The notes beneath the pieces are model-generated. The model worked only from the letters and a program-made list of their open reading frames with translations. It did not search any database and was not told the DNA's origin. The position numbers and the translations under genes were made by a program. From NCBI GenBank assembly GCA_015657535.1, contig JADHZB010001372.1:1-64000 (forward strand): DNA of 64,000 nucleotides, written 5' to 3'. The DNA comes from Nephromyces sp. MM_2019. Taxonomy: Eukaryota; Apicomplexa; Aconoidasida; Nephromycida. Positions 1 through 11,700 of this stretch are shown here, one piece after another (within the stretch, counting starts at the first letter, position 1; each line of letters begins with the position of its first letter).

Positions 1-1767
1 TCTTAATACCTCTCTTCGCTCTCTTAATACCTCTCTTCTCCATTTTTCCTCTCTTAATACCTCTCTTCTCTCTCTTAATACCTCTCGTCCTTCCCTTCCC
101 TCTCTTTTCTTTGCCACGGAAGCATCTCCTTCCTTTGATAGCCTTTTAGCTGCTACTGCTAAACTGACGCTACTATCCAAATATTGTTGAAAACTAGAGA
201 CTTCATGTAGAGGGTCACCCTTAATGCTAGGTGATTCTTTGCTATCTACCTCCCTTGCATCCACAATGATGACTTCATCCTTACCTTCACCTTCTTGCTT
301 CACTGGTGAGTAGGAATCATCATCTGTCGGTGAAGATGAGCTCTCATTACTACGTGTATGCTTGAAACTAGCTTGCCTACTATGAACAGATTTTTTATCG
401 ATATCTTTTGCTTCAAGCGGCATCTGCCTCTCTCGTTTGAGGCTTCTGCTGCTCTTGAACCGACTACTAAATTGAGGGCGTTTTTCTTTGTACTTCATTA
501 ACTTTTCCTTCTGAGATGATCCAAACACAGCCTCACCAATTCTGTGAGTTTTTTCCCTCTTTGAATGCGATTCATAAAACTCGCCCCCATCACTGTGGCG
601 CTTAGAATCGACTTCGACTATGTGCTCCTCCAAAGAGATGCTATAATCCTCTTTCATAGTGCCCAGTTGACCAGCTAGACAACTTGACTGTTTGAGATCT
701 CTAGACCTTTTCTTTTCTAGCCTATCAGCTGGCAAGTCATCTTGTGACTCACTAGAGGATACTACAAAGAGCTCAACATCTGTAGGATCTACAAGAGAAT
801 CGCCTCCTATTACACACACCCTACTTCGTGGGTTTCCTATTGAGTCGCCATTTGCTGCAAAGCTCCTTTCAGTTTGAGAGATTCTCGTGTCTGAAGAGAG
901 GCTCTTGTTCGACGAGATTCTCTTGTTTGAAGATATTCCCTCTTCTGATGAGCTTCTCCCACTGACAAAGCTCCTATGATTCCTTCTAGTCTGTGTATCA
1001 TTGCTAAACTTGCTATAGCCTTTTTTCTCACCAAAGCCACTCTCTGATCCAGCACTCTCACTCCGATATCTACTCACCTCCACTCTATACCTTCTCCTTG
1101 AAATACTCGCCTTTTCGCTGATTCTGCTATCTTCACTTAAATCACTTTCTTTCTTCTGTTCAAGCTTAATGTATTCACTAGTAGTATTATTAGTATTCTT
1201 CCTCCTCTTCCTCCTCCGGCTTCTGTGACTCTCGCTGCTTCCATGAAACCGTCCTTTTTTCTCTTCTTCCTCTTCTTCGCTATTTTGGGCATTATGTATC
1301 ACTTTTCCCAACACAGCTTCGGAGCTACGCCCAGCAAAGTTCTCCTCTTCGCTCTTCTTATGATGCTTTTCTGGGTGTAGTAAAGCAGTTTTTTCCTCTC
1401 TTTTAAATCCACTGAAAAGAGGATTTTCGTGGGTTGTGAGGGTTGGCGAAGATGAAGAAGGCAAAATAGCAGTAGTGTTAGAAGCAGCTGGCGTGATAAC
1501 ATGGTATGGAGGAGGGAGGTTTGTATGCATGTATGCGCTTGCTTTTTTACCGACCATAGAATCCCATCTGGAGGGTTTCGCCTTCACAGCGGTAGGAATC
1601 TCCAGCACGAAGGTTTCCTCATCCATCAAGTCAAGAAGAGGAGCCTTTTCATCGAAACTAAGGCCTATACTCTTTCCTTCAGGAAATGATTCTGGAGGCT
1701 CACTAGGTGAAGAAAAACTTGGGCTTGTGTGCGAGATTTTATCATTTATTACCTGAGGAGCAACACA
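1..1767 (-). CDS. Ser/Arg/Glu-rich low-complexity protein, partial (runs off left edge)
   Basis: Read on the minus strand, one frame stays open from 1767 to base 1, giving 589 codons with no stop, so the 3' end lies outside the window. No start codon is seen. An in-frame TAG sits just upstream, and a pyrimidine tract ending CTAG (acceptor before 1767) or CTCAG (before 1752) suggests this is an internal or last exon. Residues 1-70 are the most ordered part and hold LLDLMD (44-49, clathrin-box-like) and KAKPSRWD (62-69), which resembles the UHM-ligand motif (basic residues then RW) of splicing factors. A run of six Glu and an Arg/Lys cluster lie near residues 164-190, followed by Ser-rich sequence. 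The last 40 residues are repeats of EVLRERR type, likely a charged helix. I do not recognise the family. A nuclear RNA-processing role is inference. It may be the next exon of the helicase at 3162-4566, because both junctions are phase 0. Confidence 0.6.
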
Positions 1768-2255
1768 CTAGGGGAGATAAAGGGAAGTAAAGTATGAAAA
1801 TTGGTGGTTCATGCTTGATGCCAAAGTAGAAAGTAAATCGTGGAATTCATATTATCGCAGTGAAACTTATATAGAGCATGAGATATAGGATTTGCATGTG
1901 TGCGTGCATATGGTTTCATTAGAAAAGCCAGGAATGTTGGGAAATGCTTTAAAAGATATTATCATGATGGGTAGATAGTTTAGTTTAAAAGGTGGGGTAC
2001 ACGTGCATTTTGGCATTCGAGAGTACTAGAAGAAGCCAAAAAAAGGAAAAAATCTAGTCAAAAATGGCAAGGAATTATAACTATTTATTTAGTAAACTTG
2101 CAAACACTTAGGCCGAGGTATATAGCACCTTTCCAGCACATACGTGTCCACTACGTCGGTAATCATAAGAGAAAAAGGCAAAACATAACTTTAATCAGTC
2201 TACTCGTGTGAAACTAACCATATGATGCTTTTCATGCGTATGAAAATACCTATGA

Positions 2256-2349
2256 CAATGAAAGCCTAAAAAACCAAAGTACTGCTTTCGGGGTAACTAA
2301 AACAATGAAAGCCTAAAAAACCAAAGTACTGCTTTCGGGGTAACTAAAT
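2256..2349. repeat. Perfect tandem duplication, 47-bp unit x2
   Basis: The unit beginning caatgaaagcctaaaaaacc at 2256 repeats exactly at 2303, with no mismatch over the second copy. It lies between the helicase exon and the Ser/Arg-rich frame, in probable intron or spacer. Identical copies imply a recent slip or an assembly duplication. Confidence 0.9.
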
Positions 2350-2984
2350 ACCCAAAAAAACAAGTGAAGTTATCCAAATTAAAGATGTCAAGAAATGTCT
2401 TTCACACACGTAAAGACAAAGATAAGCAAGCAGGATGCAAGCAAAGCACACACAATCAACGTTAAACAAGCAATATAATTGAGAAGCACACATAAACCAA
2501 ACATGAATAAACACACAATATAAACCAGCAATAAAAGGACATGCAGCAAGGCTACAGTCAGGTTACCAAGTTAAGCAAGCAGCTTCATTCTGCCGTATGG
2601 CTATATTAGTACATGAAGATTTTGAAGATATCAAATTCACTGGATAAACTGCATGTTAATACGATTTCTGTGCGTGCATATGCAGAAGATGTTCAAAAAT
2701 CAAGTTCTCATTTCATTAAATACGTGAGTTTTTACGAGGAAAAAACAGGATTTTTGTGGGGGCTTTACTGAGCAGCTTATGAGTGAAGCTTAAAGCCTTA
2801 TTTTGCATGCAACACACACAATCAAGCACTATTTCCTGCCGTCATTGCCTCCTCCCACAAACACACGCGATCTTCTCCCAAAAAATTCTCTTCCTCTGCA
2901 ATAATTTCTTCTTTCTCCAACAGCACACACTCCCTCCCCCTCGAAAATCCTCTTGCTCACCACAAACACTCCCTCTCTCACAAT

Positions 2985-3005
2985 ACACACACACACACAC
3001 ACACA
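2985..3005. repeat. (AC)n microsatellite
   Basis: About ten uninterrupted AC dinucleotides lie within a pyrimidine-rich stretch (2820-3160) just downstream, in the minus-strand sense, of the last helicase exon. Small open frames over this stretch are low-complexity artefacts. Confidence 0.9.
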
Positions 3006-3161
3006 ACTCTCTCCTCCCAAAAAACACACTCCCTCCCCCTTAGAATACACACTCCTTCGTCTCCCCCAAAATCAGCAACACACAACCCGTTTCCCCCACA
3101 ATCCGACACCACCCTCCCCTCCCCATACCTTCCCCCCCTCAGAATTCTCTCTAGCACCTAC

Positions 3162-4566
3162 CCCCCATCTGCTTGGAGCCCCTTCAACAAGATTATGCTT
3201 GACTAAGTAAGGGTAGTCTGTTCGCTTGAAGAACTCGTAGAGATGCTCTACATCGGAGCTGCTTGAAGATACGATCAGCCTCATTGAAGGGCGCTTAGCT
3301 AACACCTTCTTCAGCAGCCCCATCAACAGGTCTGAGTTAAGGCTTCGCTCGTGTGCATCATCAATCATCACAACGCTATACTCTAGAAGAAGAGGATCGC
3401 TAAGCATTTCCCTTATTAAATGAGAGTCTGTGAGTAGCTTAATGGGAGCTGGAAGAGCAAATTTGGAAGAAGCCTTTGGGGTGTGAAAGGGGAGACTATA
3501 GGTAACTTCTTCACCTGGAAAATAAGAAAAAGTGTGTATGTGTGTATACGGATAATCTTTAGGAGGGGAGAGAGTGTCGAGTAGCAGAGGGAGTGTGTAG
3601 GGAGAATCTTCAGGAGTTGATGGACTAGAAAATCACAGGGAGTTTGTGTGTTAGGAGAGTCTAGGAGTTGATAGAATTGAGACACAAAGGAGATTGTGTG
3701 TGTTGGGATATTGTTCTTCACAGAGCAATAGAGTAGAGGTTTTGCCAGAGGCTGGAGCTAACACGATAGGCAAGCATTTTTAGCTGCCTATAAGACGAGA
3801 TGAGAGGGATAAAACAATCCGTCTCATAATGTGTGCATTCTTAGGAAGCAGAAACTTTTCTTCCTCATAAAAACATATAACGTCACGGTGCGTGTGCGTG
3901 TAGTAACAAAAATACAAAGAAAGGTATCCAAAAGCTTGATAATACCCTCAATGCATATCATGGGGCTCTTTTCACATACAAGAGGGTAGCCTAAAACTAA
4001 GGGAAGCAGAAAGACACGCACACACACTAGACTTTGTCTACAACTAAGAGAAAAATCAGATTAAGCACGCACAAACACACCACGTTTAGCCAATACAAAA
4101 AAGACATACACAAAGCATCTTGCCGGAAACTCAGCCAAAATCAAATACTGCACAAACACATATACCAACACAACCACAAACACAGCCATAAACACAAAAC
4201 AAGAAAAACACACACACCCATTGGAGTCCCCAACTGTCGGGAGATCTCTTCAGCTATAGACACAACGGCAAATCGCCTCGTTTGAGTAACAGCAATCCTC
4301 GAATTTTCTAGGCTAAACTCTGCATTTGGGGTGATTGAATTTTCACTGCTTGAAGCAGCTTTCACCCACCCTCCTCTTATGAGCAGCTGGGGTATTTTTG
4401 TAGACTTCCCGCTGCCTCCTTCTCCCACCAAAATCACTACATTATGCGTATTTAAAGCCCATAAAATCTGCTTCTGGAGAAACGGTGGTATTTCTGATCG
4501 CATGTGTGAGCAGGAACTATGCGAAGGTGCGTGTGAGGAGGAAAAAACAGGCTTTTTCGAATCCAT
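3162..4566 (-). CDS. DEAH-box RNA helicase-like protein, RecA1 half, with altered motifs II and III
   Basis: There are two exons, 4566-4218 and 3514-3162, giving 234 codons. The start ATG is at 4566, and the donor after ATGG and acceptor ttttccag join as M-G-E-E. Motifs seen in order: Walker A GEGGSGKST (residues 48-56; DEAH proteins usually have GETGSGKST), motif Ia TQTRRFAVVS, motif Ib TDSHLIREM, motif II DDAH (168-171; usual DEAH), motif III region VSSSSSD (198-204; usual VSSATLD). This order and spacing is that of DEAH/RHA helicases of the DHX35/DHX8 kind, used in mRNA splicing. The second Asp replaces the catalytic Glu, and the SAT triad is lost. The donor TGGGGG|GTAGGT ends exon 2. No RecA2 motifs IV-VI, winged-helix or OB part can be found in the 1.4 kb that follows, so the protein is either truncated, interrupted by the Ser/Arg-rich exon at 1-1767, or continued beyond the window. 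ATPase activity is doubtful. The family is clear, the exact orthologue is not. Confidence 0.85.
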
Positions 4567-7487
4567 GACAGCAAGAATAGCCAGTTAGGGGAGGGTTGTA
4601 GGCGCACACACACACACATATCCTTTCGATTCAAGGGGAATTTATAGAGACTAATATGGATATACCAATCACAGTGCCAAGACTTAGGGAAGTCTCTCCT
4701 TTTCGTTCTGAAAGTTAGATTATGCCTAGGTCTTTTACAGAGCAAATCCCTTACGTCTCTATGCTAGAGTGTGTGCGTATGGGAGAGTATATATGTGCGT
4801 GTGTGTGAATTCGAGTGGGTGTGCAGTTCGATCGTACGCGTGCTTGAGTGCAGTTGCGCGTTTTAGTGTAATTTGCTTTTACATATATTTATTTGCGTAG
4901 TTGACTCAACTTGCTTGTTTGTGTTTTGCATGCAGATGATTACACTTGCATATGTGTGAGTTGCTTATACTTGTCTCTACTTCCACCTGTACGTATGTCT
5001 ACCTAAATATATGTGTGTGTGCGCGTCTGTGTGCTTTTTTCTCATTCATAGTGCCACAAAAAAAGAAATCGCCTTCACTCAGTCATCAGATAAACAAGCA
5101 CTCGTTGAAGGCCTCATTTTCAGAGAATCTTTATCCTTCAGGAAGTAGACAAAGAAGCTCACAAGCAGAGCACAAAGAAGAGGAGGTAAAAATGGTGGAA
5201 GAACAGCGAAACATCAGCATCAGTAGAGTCAAGGAATGATCAGTCAGAACTTCAATGTACTATTCTTCTTCAGCCTCCTTGGCTTAACCTGCAAGAAACA
5301 CACGCACACACACAGAGAAAATATCTACTACGGCTAGACTAGCTTAAGCAGTGTTGAAATAGGCAGCAAAAGTAGGAGTGCAGGGAAGAAACCGTTTTTG
5401 CGAATTCATTTTCAGACAATCATTTCATAGGCAGAAGGAAGAAGCAGAGAAAGTGGAAAAAAAAGGGAAAAAACCTTGGAATCTACATGAATTGAAGAAA
5501 ACAGATGAAAGTGGTATTTGCAGCTTCATTCGTCTAAGAAGCGAAGATTTTCGTGGAAATTCCACCTATTCTCACATAAAAGCGCGAAAAGCTTGCAGTG
5601 TATGCTAAAGAAAGCCTCAAAAACAAGTATTTTATGCTTAAACTCTTCCACAACACTGGATGTATCCGAAGGAGAAGGTTCAAACAAGTTTCAACCCAAA
5701 TCCCTAAAAACAGCTAGTTTTCGTCGAATTTTCTTCCCACGCACGCTACTTCCTCCTCTTCACATGCACCCCTTACTCATAACATTCTGTTGATCCCATC
5801 AGAATATCTCTTGGTATGCATATATTTGTGAGAGTCAATACAAACCAGAGCTGCGCAAGGAAAGCCAAGCAGGAAACCATCCTTTCGGTGAGAATTTTTA
5901 GGGTTTATGCCATCAAATAGGTATCAAATCGCATATAAAATAAGGAAATTTCCCGAAAAATTCTCTTTGCTAGCCGATTGCAGTGAAAGCTAAAAACTTG
6001 AGAGAAAGCTCAAAGAAAGAAAGTTCATGAGGAAATCGTAAAATTGCAAGGAAAAATGAAAGCTCAACAGAAAATTAAAAACACACGCACACATTTTAAG
6101 TGGTTTGAAAGCAGTGCGCATACACTGAAGTTAGACTGTAAGAAACAGGGTCGCTCTACCACATGAGGAAAGTCATGAGGAAGTTACCTCATTAATTGAA
6201 TTCCATAATATGCTTATGAGTTTGCCCGCAGAGGAACATTGAGGATCGCATAGTCTTGTTTCTCTTTGAAATCTTCAGTCTGGTAATTTAGGTAGATTTC
6301 GGTGTTTTTATCTGAAGAAACAGCGAAAAATGCAGATAGTCTACCTATTATTTTGCAGAAAATTGCAGTTATTTATTCGCTTTCATGGAGATACGGTGCA
6401 TTCTACAAAGATGAGGAAGTATCCGTGTTATCATCGTCTTGAAGACAGCTTTATTATATATTTTTTGGGAAGAAACACGTTGAAGACGACTGAATAACGC
6501 GTTTGGTAAAGTCTAGGCAGTGATGCAGGAAAATATGACGCTCTGAAGGGGGTTGAATCCTGAAGTACGCGCACACAGCTGTGGTACAGTGAAGTTGCAC
6601 ACACACTGGGGTAAACCCGCACACACTCACACTGAACTAAACCTAACATACACGCATTGAGCTAAACCCACCCGCACACACTGCAGTAAATGCCGACGCT
6701 AAAGTAAACCCACCACACTCCCCCAACACGGTTACCAATATTGCTCTCTCATTCCTATTATTTGCCTAGGTTCCAACAGAATTCCCCCCTCTAAAAAAGT
6801 ATACTTGCAAAGTAATTCATCTAGTGCGTAAGATGTACACTACACCAGAGCTCAAGCCTGCTTACCAGGACATTGCAATCACCCCGAAAGCAGTGAAGAT
6901 TACTATTCTTCCCTCTTTAAAGCTTTTGTAGTCCCTGGGGAAAACTTTTAAGTGGGAAGACCTTCATCTTTAAGAGAGGTAAATCTTGGGCAGCTTCCAT
7001 AGTATAAGTGTGTTTGAGATGCAAACTCCGTTGGATTTTTCTCTTTATGTATGCGGAGATGGAAGATATTTCCAGTGTACTCTTCAGCGGAGCTTTTCTT
7101 GTGAGTAAATTGATAGGAAAACGCGGGGATGATGGCGAATTTGCTCTGCTTCTACACATGAGATTTGCGTTAATTTAAGTTGAAGAAGAGATTTCTGCTC
7201 GATTTTCCTTCAATTTTCAACACTTTAAGCTTCGATGAGGAAGATAATTTTACTGGTTTGACGGAGTTCCTCCATGATGCACTTTTATGTATGGAGATTT
7301 ATAAAAATGATTACTGGAATTTGATGAAGATTTTTACGTTTCTTTAAAGTAAATTTTTTTCCAAGTTTACATGCTTCTCGCTGACTTGACGTTAACCCTT
7401 GCGTGTGTGTCTGCAACTCTTCCCACGCAATCATTAAAGATGCATTTATAGCTGTTTGTATGTCGTTGTGTGTGTATTGGGGTGTGA

Positions 7488-7553
7488 GTATATATATATG
7501 TTGGTGCAAGTGTATATATATGTTGGTGCAAGTATATATATATGTTGATGTAA
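7488..7553. repeat. 22-bp minisatellite, 3 copies
   Basis: Three units of the form gtatatatatatgttggtg plus caa run head to tail at 7488, 7510 and 7532, with one to three differences between them. The third copy forms the left arm of the inverted repeat at 7539-7676. Confidence 0.85.
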
Positions 7554-7676
7554 ATTGTGTGTGTATATACTATGATTATGTATATTTATATTGATATAAC
7601 GGCGTATAAAATTAATATATATCGACACATATACACACATACCAACATGTACACACACAATTTATATCAACATATA
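7539..7676. repeat. Imperfect inverted repeat, 29-nt arms, 80-nt spacer
   Basis: The arm 7539-7567 and the reverse complement of 7648-7676 agree at 27 of 29 positions by eye. The sequence is TA/TG rich, so slippage plus inversion is the likely origin. It lies upstream of the SDR gene. Confidence 0.8.
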
Positions 7677-8716
7677 CTATTCTTTTTTCTCCGTTTGATG
7701 ATACAAAACTTTCCATCCTGAAAACTCATCCGCTTTCTTTTCTCTTCCCTTCTGAGATGATATGTCCTCTATTTCATATTTTCCTTCAAAACTGCAATCC
7801 TACGCTGTTATTCCCTCAAAAAGAATACGTTGATTGTGCTCTCATGTGTAGATTTTTTCTTTAGATTCTGCATCTTTTAGCGAGTCATAATCAACTTTAT
7901 GCTGAGTATTCATGGCTTTGGCTAACTCTTACAAAACTCCTGCTTTTTACCCTTGTTTTTCAGATTATCGATTGCCTGTAAATGTATACACACCCAAGCA
8001 GTGTGTTATCCTATTTGAAGCTTTGGAAATTCCTTTTTAAAAGGGGACTTTAAAGGGTTATTTTGAAGCTTTTATTTAGCAGAAAATCTTACTCTTTTAA
8101 TTCGGTCTGCAGCACAAGCTGCTTCATTCTCTGAGGACCTTGGCTTTTATTTATCACTATTGGAGGATGAGGGAATCAGATTGAGGTTTTCACTGATTTT
8201 TCTCCCATAGAATCACATTTACAGCAGGAATTCAATCAAACTATTTCTAAAAGCAGCTACTCAGGCTGAAAATTCTTTCCATTTACTTATCGAAACTCAA
8301 AGCCCCTTCTTCATCGCTTTTTTCTTCACTGAACTGCACAAAACTCGAGTTTTTGCCCCCTTTTACCTTTAGTTTTTGAGCTGTTTCTTCATCTTCCTAT
8401 ATATTCGCTTTTTTCGCTTCCTCCGGACGCTTTTATGAGCTTCGTTCCCTCTAAACTTCTGGAAATTTTCCAATGTTTTCCCTCATCAACCGCTATCAAC
8501 GCTGCAACTCTCTTTTGTGTGTGCTACACACACTCCTTCAATGTAGATTTTTTAGTGCTTGCTTATGATTGCTCTGCATCCTTCATCAGTCTCTTAAAAA
8601 GCCCATAAATTTCTCTAAAAATATCCGGTTTTTAAGTGATTTTCTTTCTCTTGCATATGATTGAAATTCTCTTTTGGATTTTTTCCTAGTCTTTTTCCAT
8701 CCTCTTCTTCCTCGTC

Positions 8717-11700
8717 ATGAAGAGCACTAGAAATGTCTGTACGTACGGATTGCCAATGCTCATTGGCTTATTTCTTCTTCTGACGTTGTTCCCTGTACCT
8801 TTTGCTACCAAGGCTTCTGCGAAGATTGAAAAAACGTATCGCAGCCAGCCTTTGTTAGTCACCTATAATGAAGCTACTAGTTCTAGAAGGTGATCAAATG
8901 GCTTATTCGCTTCAAGTGGATGTATCTAGGGCTTTTGTGCTGCTGCCTTAAGTTGTTCAATATATTCTTACTTTTCTTTCTCTCCCTCTTCATCTCCTAG
9001 TGGATGTGTATTGTTGTGATTCCTTTCTTTTTCTGGTATTTCTGAGTGTATCTAGATTTGATGTTCTGGGCTCGTTATTTACTCCTTTATTTGCTTCTTT
9101 AGCTTTTCTCTAGGTGTTCTTGTGTGTTTATGAGTTTTTCTTCCTCAGCTCTTTAGCCTTTCCTTTTTTGTATTAAATATACTTCACTTTGATTTCTTAT
9201 ATTCAGTGGGAGGTGAAGAGCATGTTGAAGATGCATAAAATCCGCGAATTTTGTGTGTGCATATGTATGTGTGTGTGTGTGTGTGCGCGTGTGTGTGTGT
9301 GTGAGTGTGCGCGTGTGTGTGTGTGTGTGAGTGTGTGTGTTTGTTTTTGTTTGTTTGTGCGTGTGGGTGTCCATTTTTTGTGTTAATTTTTGCTTTATTC
9401 TAGGCCTGGCCTCCGCTATGAAGATTTGCTTTTTCTCAAAACATCTGAAAGTTGCAACCTCTTCACGAAGACACCGAGTTTAAAGCAAGAAAAAGAGTTT
9501 AAACTTTCACAATTTCATAGATTTGGAAGATTTCTGAGGAAAAAAGTAGGACAGTTTGAGCAAGTTTCGTAGATTTAATTTTTTTGGGGATTTTCTGATG
9601 GTGCTGCTACCTTGATATTATTTGTGTGTGGAAAATGTAGTTGTATGAAACTGGTTATATCATTGGACTCCTGTGTGTGCATATACATGCTAGTTTTCCT
9701 CCTCCTTGAGGTTAAAATAGTCTTGTGGTGTTATCTTAGAAACTATTGCTGTATTGTGTGTGTATCGCGAACTCTCTTTTTTTCCTTGCAATTGCCGAGT
9801 TTATACTGTATAATTACCATGTATATTTCAAGGGTTTTAGCTTTCCCGTAGATTTATGCTTTGATAAATTGGAAGGTGGCTTTATAAGGGTTATGTATGA
9901 GAGTCTTGATATGCTGATGGATTGCTTAGTAAAGTGTGTGTTTGACTTTTGGTGCACTCACAGATAGGCTAACCAAGTTTATGTGAGTCTCTTGACACAC
10001 ATCGAAAGATAATCTAATGAAATTTATAAAAATATCGTGTGCTTCTCGAAGAAAAGTGCTTTCATTGTTTCCGTGTATGTTTTGAACTATGAGCTACGCA
10101 CACAAACCAGTATATCTTCTTCATCTTCTTCGTCTTCACCATCTTCATCATCATCTTCATCATCTCATTTTTCTCCTTCTCCCTCCTCTCTTATCCCCTA
10201 TATAGATCGCTACCCTTGTAGTTTCAGCTACTCGTGTGTGCACCCACAAAATCTCATCTCTTCCTTGCAACCCACACTTTTTCGGATAAATCACGACCCA
10301 CTCACATACGCAATTTTACCAACGTTTATCGATTCCAACTTATGCAGCATTTTTTGCTAGACTCTCTGCTGCATACTCTCAACATTCCATCTAAACTCTC
10401 TCATCTACAAAAAGACTTGCATTTGTACCGATAAAACGCTAACAAACCCTCATTTTCCGCCATTTTCTGCCTCCATATCGCTCTTTTTCCCCTTTTTTTG
10501 CCTTCTTAATCCTTTTCCTCAGACAAAAGAATGCAATAGTATCACTGCTCAAGCGGCGTCATCCTCTAGCTCTCAGAGCTTCGCATTGCCAGCAGAAAAA
10601 GCGGAAAAAAAGAGGGTTTTAGTGATTGGTTCAGGCAGCAATTTGGGGAAGGAGACCTTCAAACAGCTCACTGAAGATTGCTCTTTTCCTTCCTTCTCCA
10701 GCAATTCACCGCTTCCATTCTCGATTTCGCACGAATTTGATGTTTTTGGTACTGTTCATGGTGAAGGCTCTGTAGATGAAGAGGGAAAGAGTGTAGCAGA
10801 GAGAGGTGGCATGAGTCATAGTTCTAGTCAAAAGCAGCCAGGGCATCGCTTCCATGGGTTTGATATATTAAACTTGAAAGCTGTAGAAAATGTCCTTAAG
10901 AATAGCATGCCTGATGTTATTATAGATTGTGCTTCATCAAGCTGGAAGAAGGCCAGTATATTTAGTATAGATGCTGAAGAAGAAGAGGAAGAAGAAGTTG
11001 AAGCTGTGAGGGATTCTCTATCGTTGAGTGTTGATGGATTGCGAAAGGTGGGGGGGAGGGGTTTCGTTTGCTGCGTGTATTAATTTGTGTTGGGGTGTGT
11101 TTTTATTTTTTGGGGTAGGTTGATGTATTTGTGTGAATCTGTGTTAGCGTGTGTTGATGTGTGTATGTTTGGGTGAGTGTTAATGTGTGTGTATTTGTTC
11201 CACTATTTGTGTCCATGTATGCATGGTGTGTGTGAGTTCATGTATGCTTGGTGTGTGTGCGCTCATGTATGCTTGGTGTGTGTGTGCTCATGTATGCTTG
11301 GTGTGTGTGTGCTCATGTATGCATGGTGTGTGTGAGTTCATGTATGCTTGGTGTGTGTGAGTTCATGTATGCATGGTGTGTGTGAGTTCATGTATGCTTG
11401 GTGTGTGNNNNNNNNNNNNNNNNNNNNNNNNNNNNNNNNNNNNNNNNNNNNNNNNNNGTGTGTGAGTTCATGTATGCTTGGTGTGTGTGTGCTCATGTGT
11501 GCTTGGTGTGTGTGAGTTCATGTATGCATGGTGTGTGTGAGTTCATGTGTGCTTGGTGTGTGAGTTCATGTATGCATGGTGTGTGTGAGTTCATGTATGC
11601 TTGGTGTGTGTGAGTTCATGTATGCTTGGTGTGTGTGTGCTCATGTATGCATGGTGTGTGTGAGTTCATGTATGCTTTTTTTCGTCTTGATTTTATGAGT

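Larger units (their letters stand above)
4567..8716. other. No confident gene; repeats and isolated coding-like scraps
   Basis: This lies between the divergent helicase and SDR genes, so both 5' regions and promoters should be here. A short minus-strand terminal exon is conceivable at 5247-5289 (acceptor tttcttgcag, then 14 codons and TGA), but no partner exons were found. Lys/Glu-rich frames at 5160-5790 on the plus strand are the complement of pyrimidine-rich sequence and are not trusted. Two short plus-strand frames at 7070-7345 look protein-like but lack clear splice sites. Confidence 0.4.

Noticed and set aside
1436..1756. 106-codon plus-strand frame
   Set aside because: Complement of the much longer open minus-strand frame 1-1767.
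2783..3210. Plus- and minus-strand frames rich in Thr/His/Pro or Gly/Arg/Cys
   Set aside because: Low-complexity CA/CT-rich intronic sequence downstream of the helicase exon.
5086..5793. Lys/Glu/Ser-rich plus-strand frames
   Set aside because: Complement of pyrimidine-rich sequence; no consistent splice chain; a minus-strand intron is as likely.
9153..9386. Open frames on both strands over (GT)n
   Set aside because: Dinucleotide repeat artefacts within SDR intron 1.
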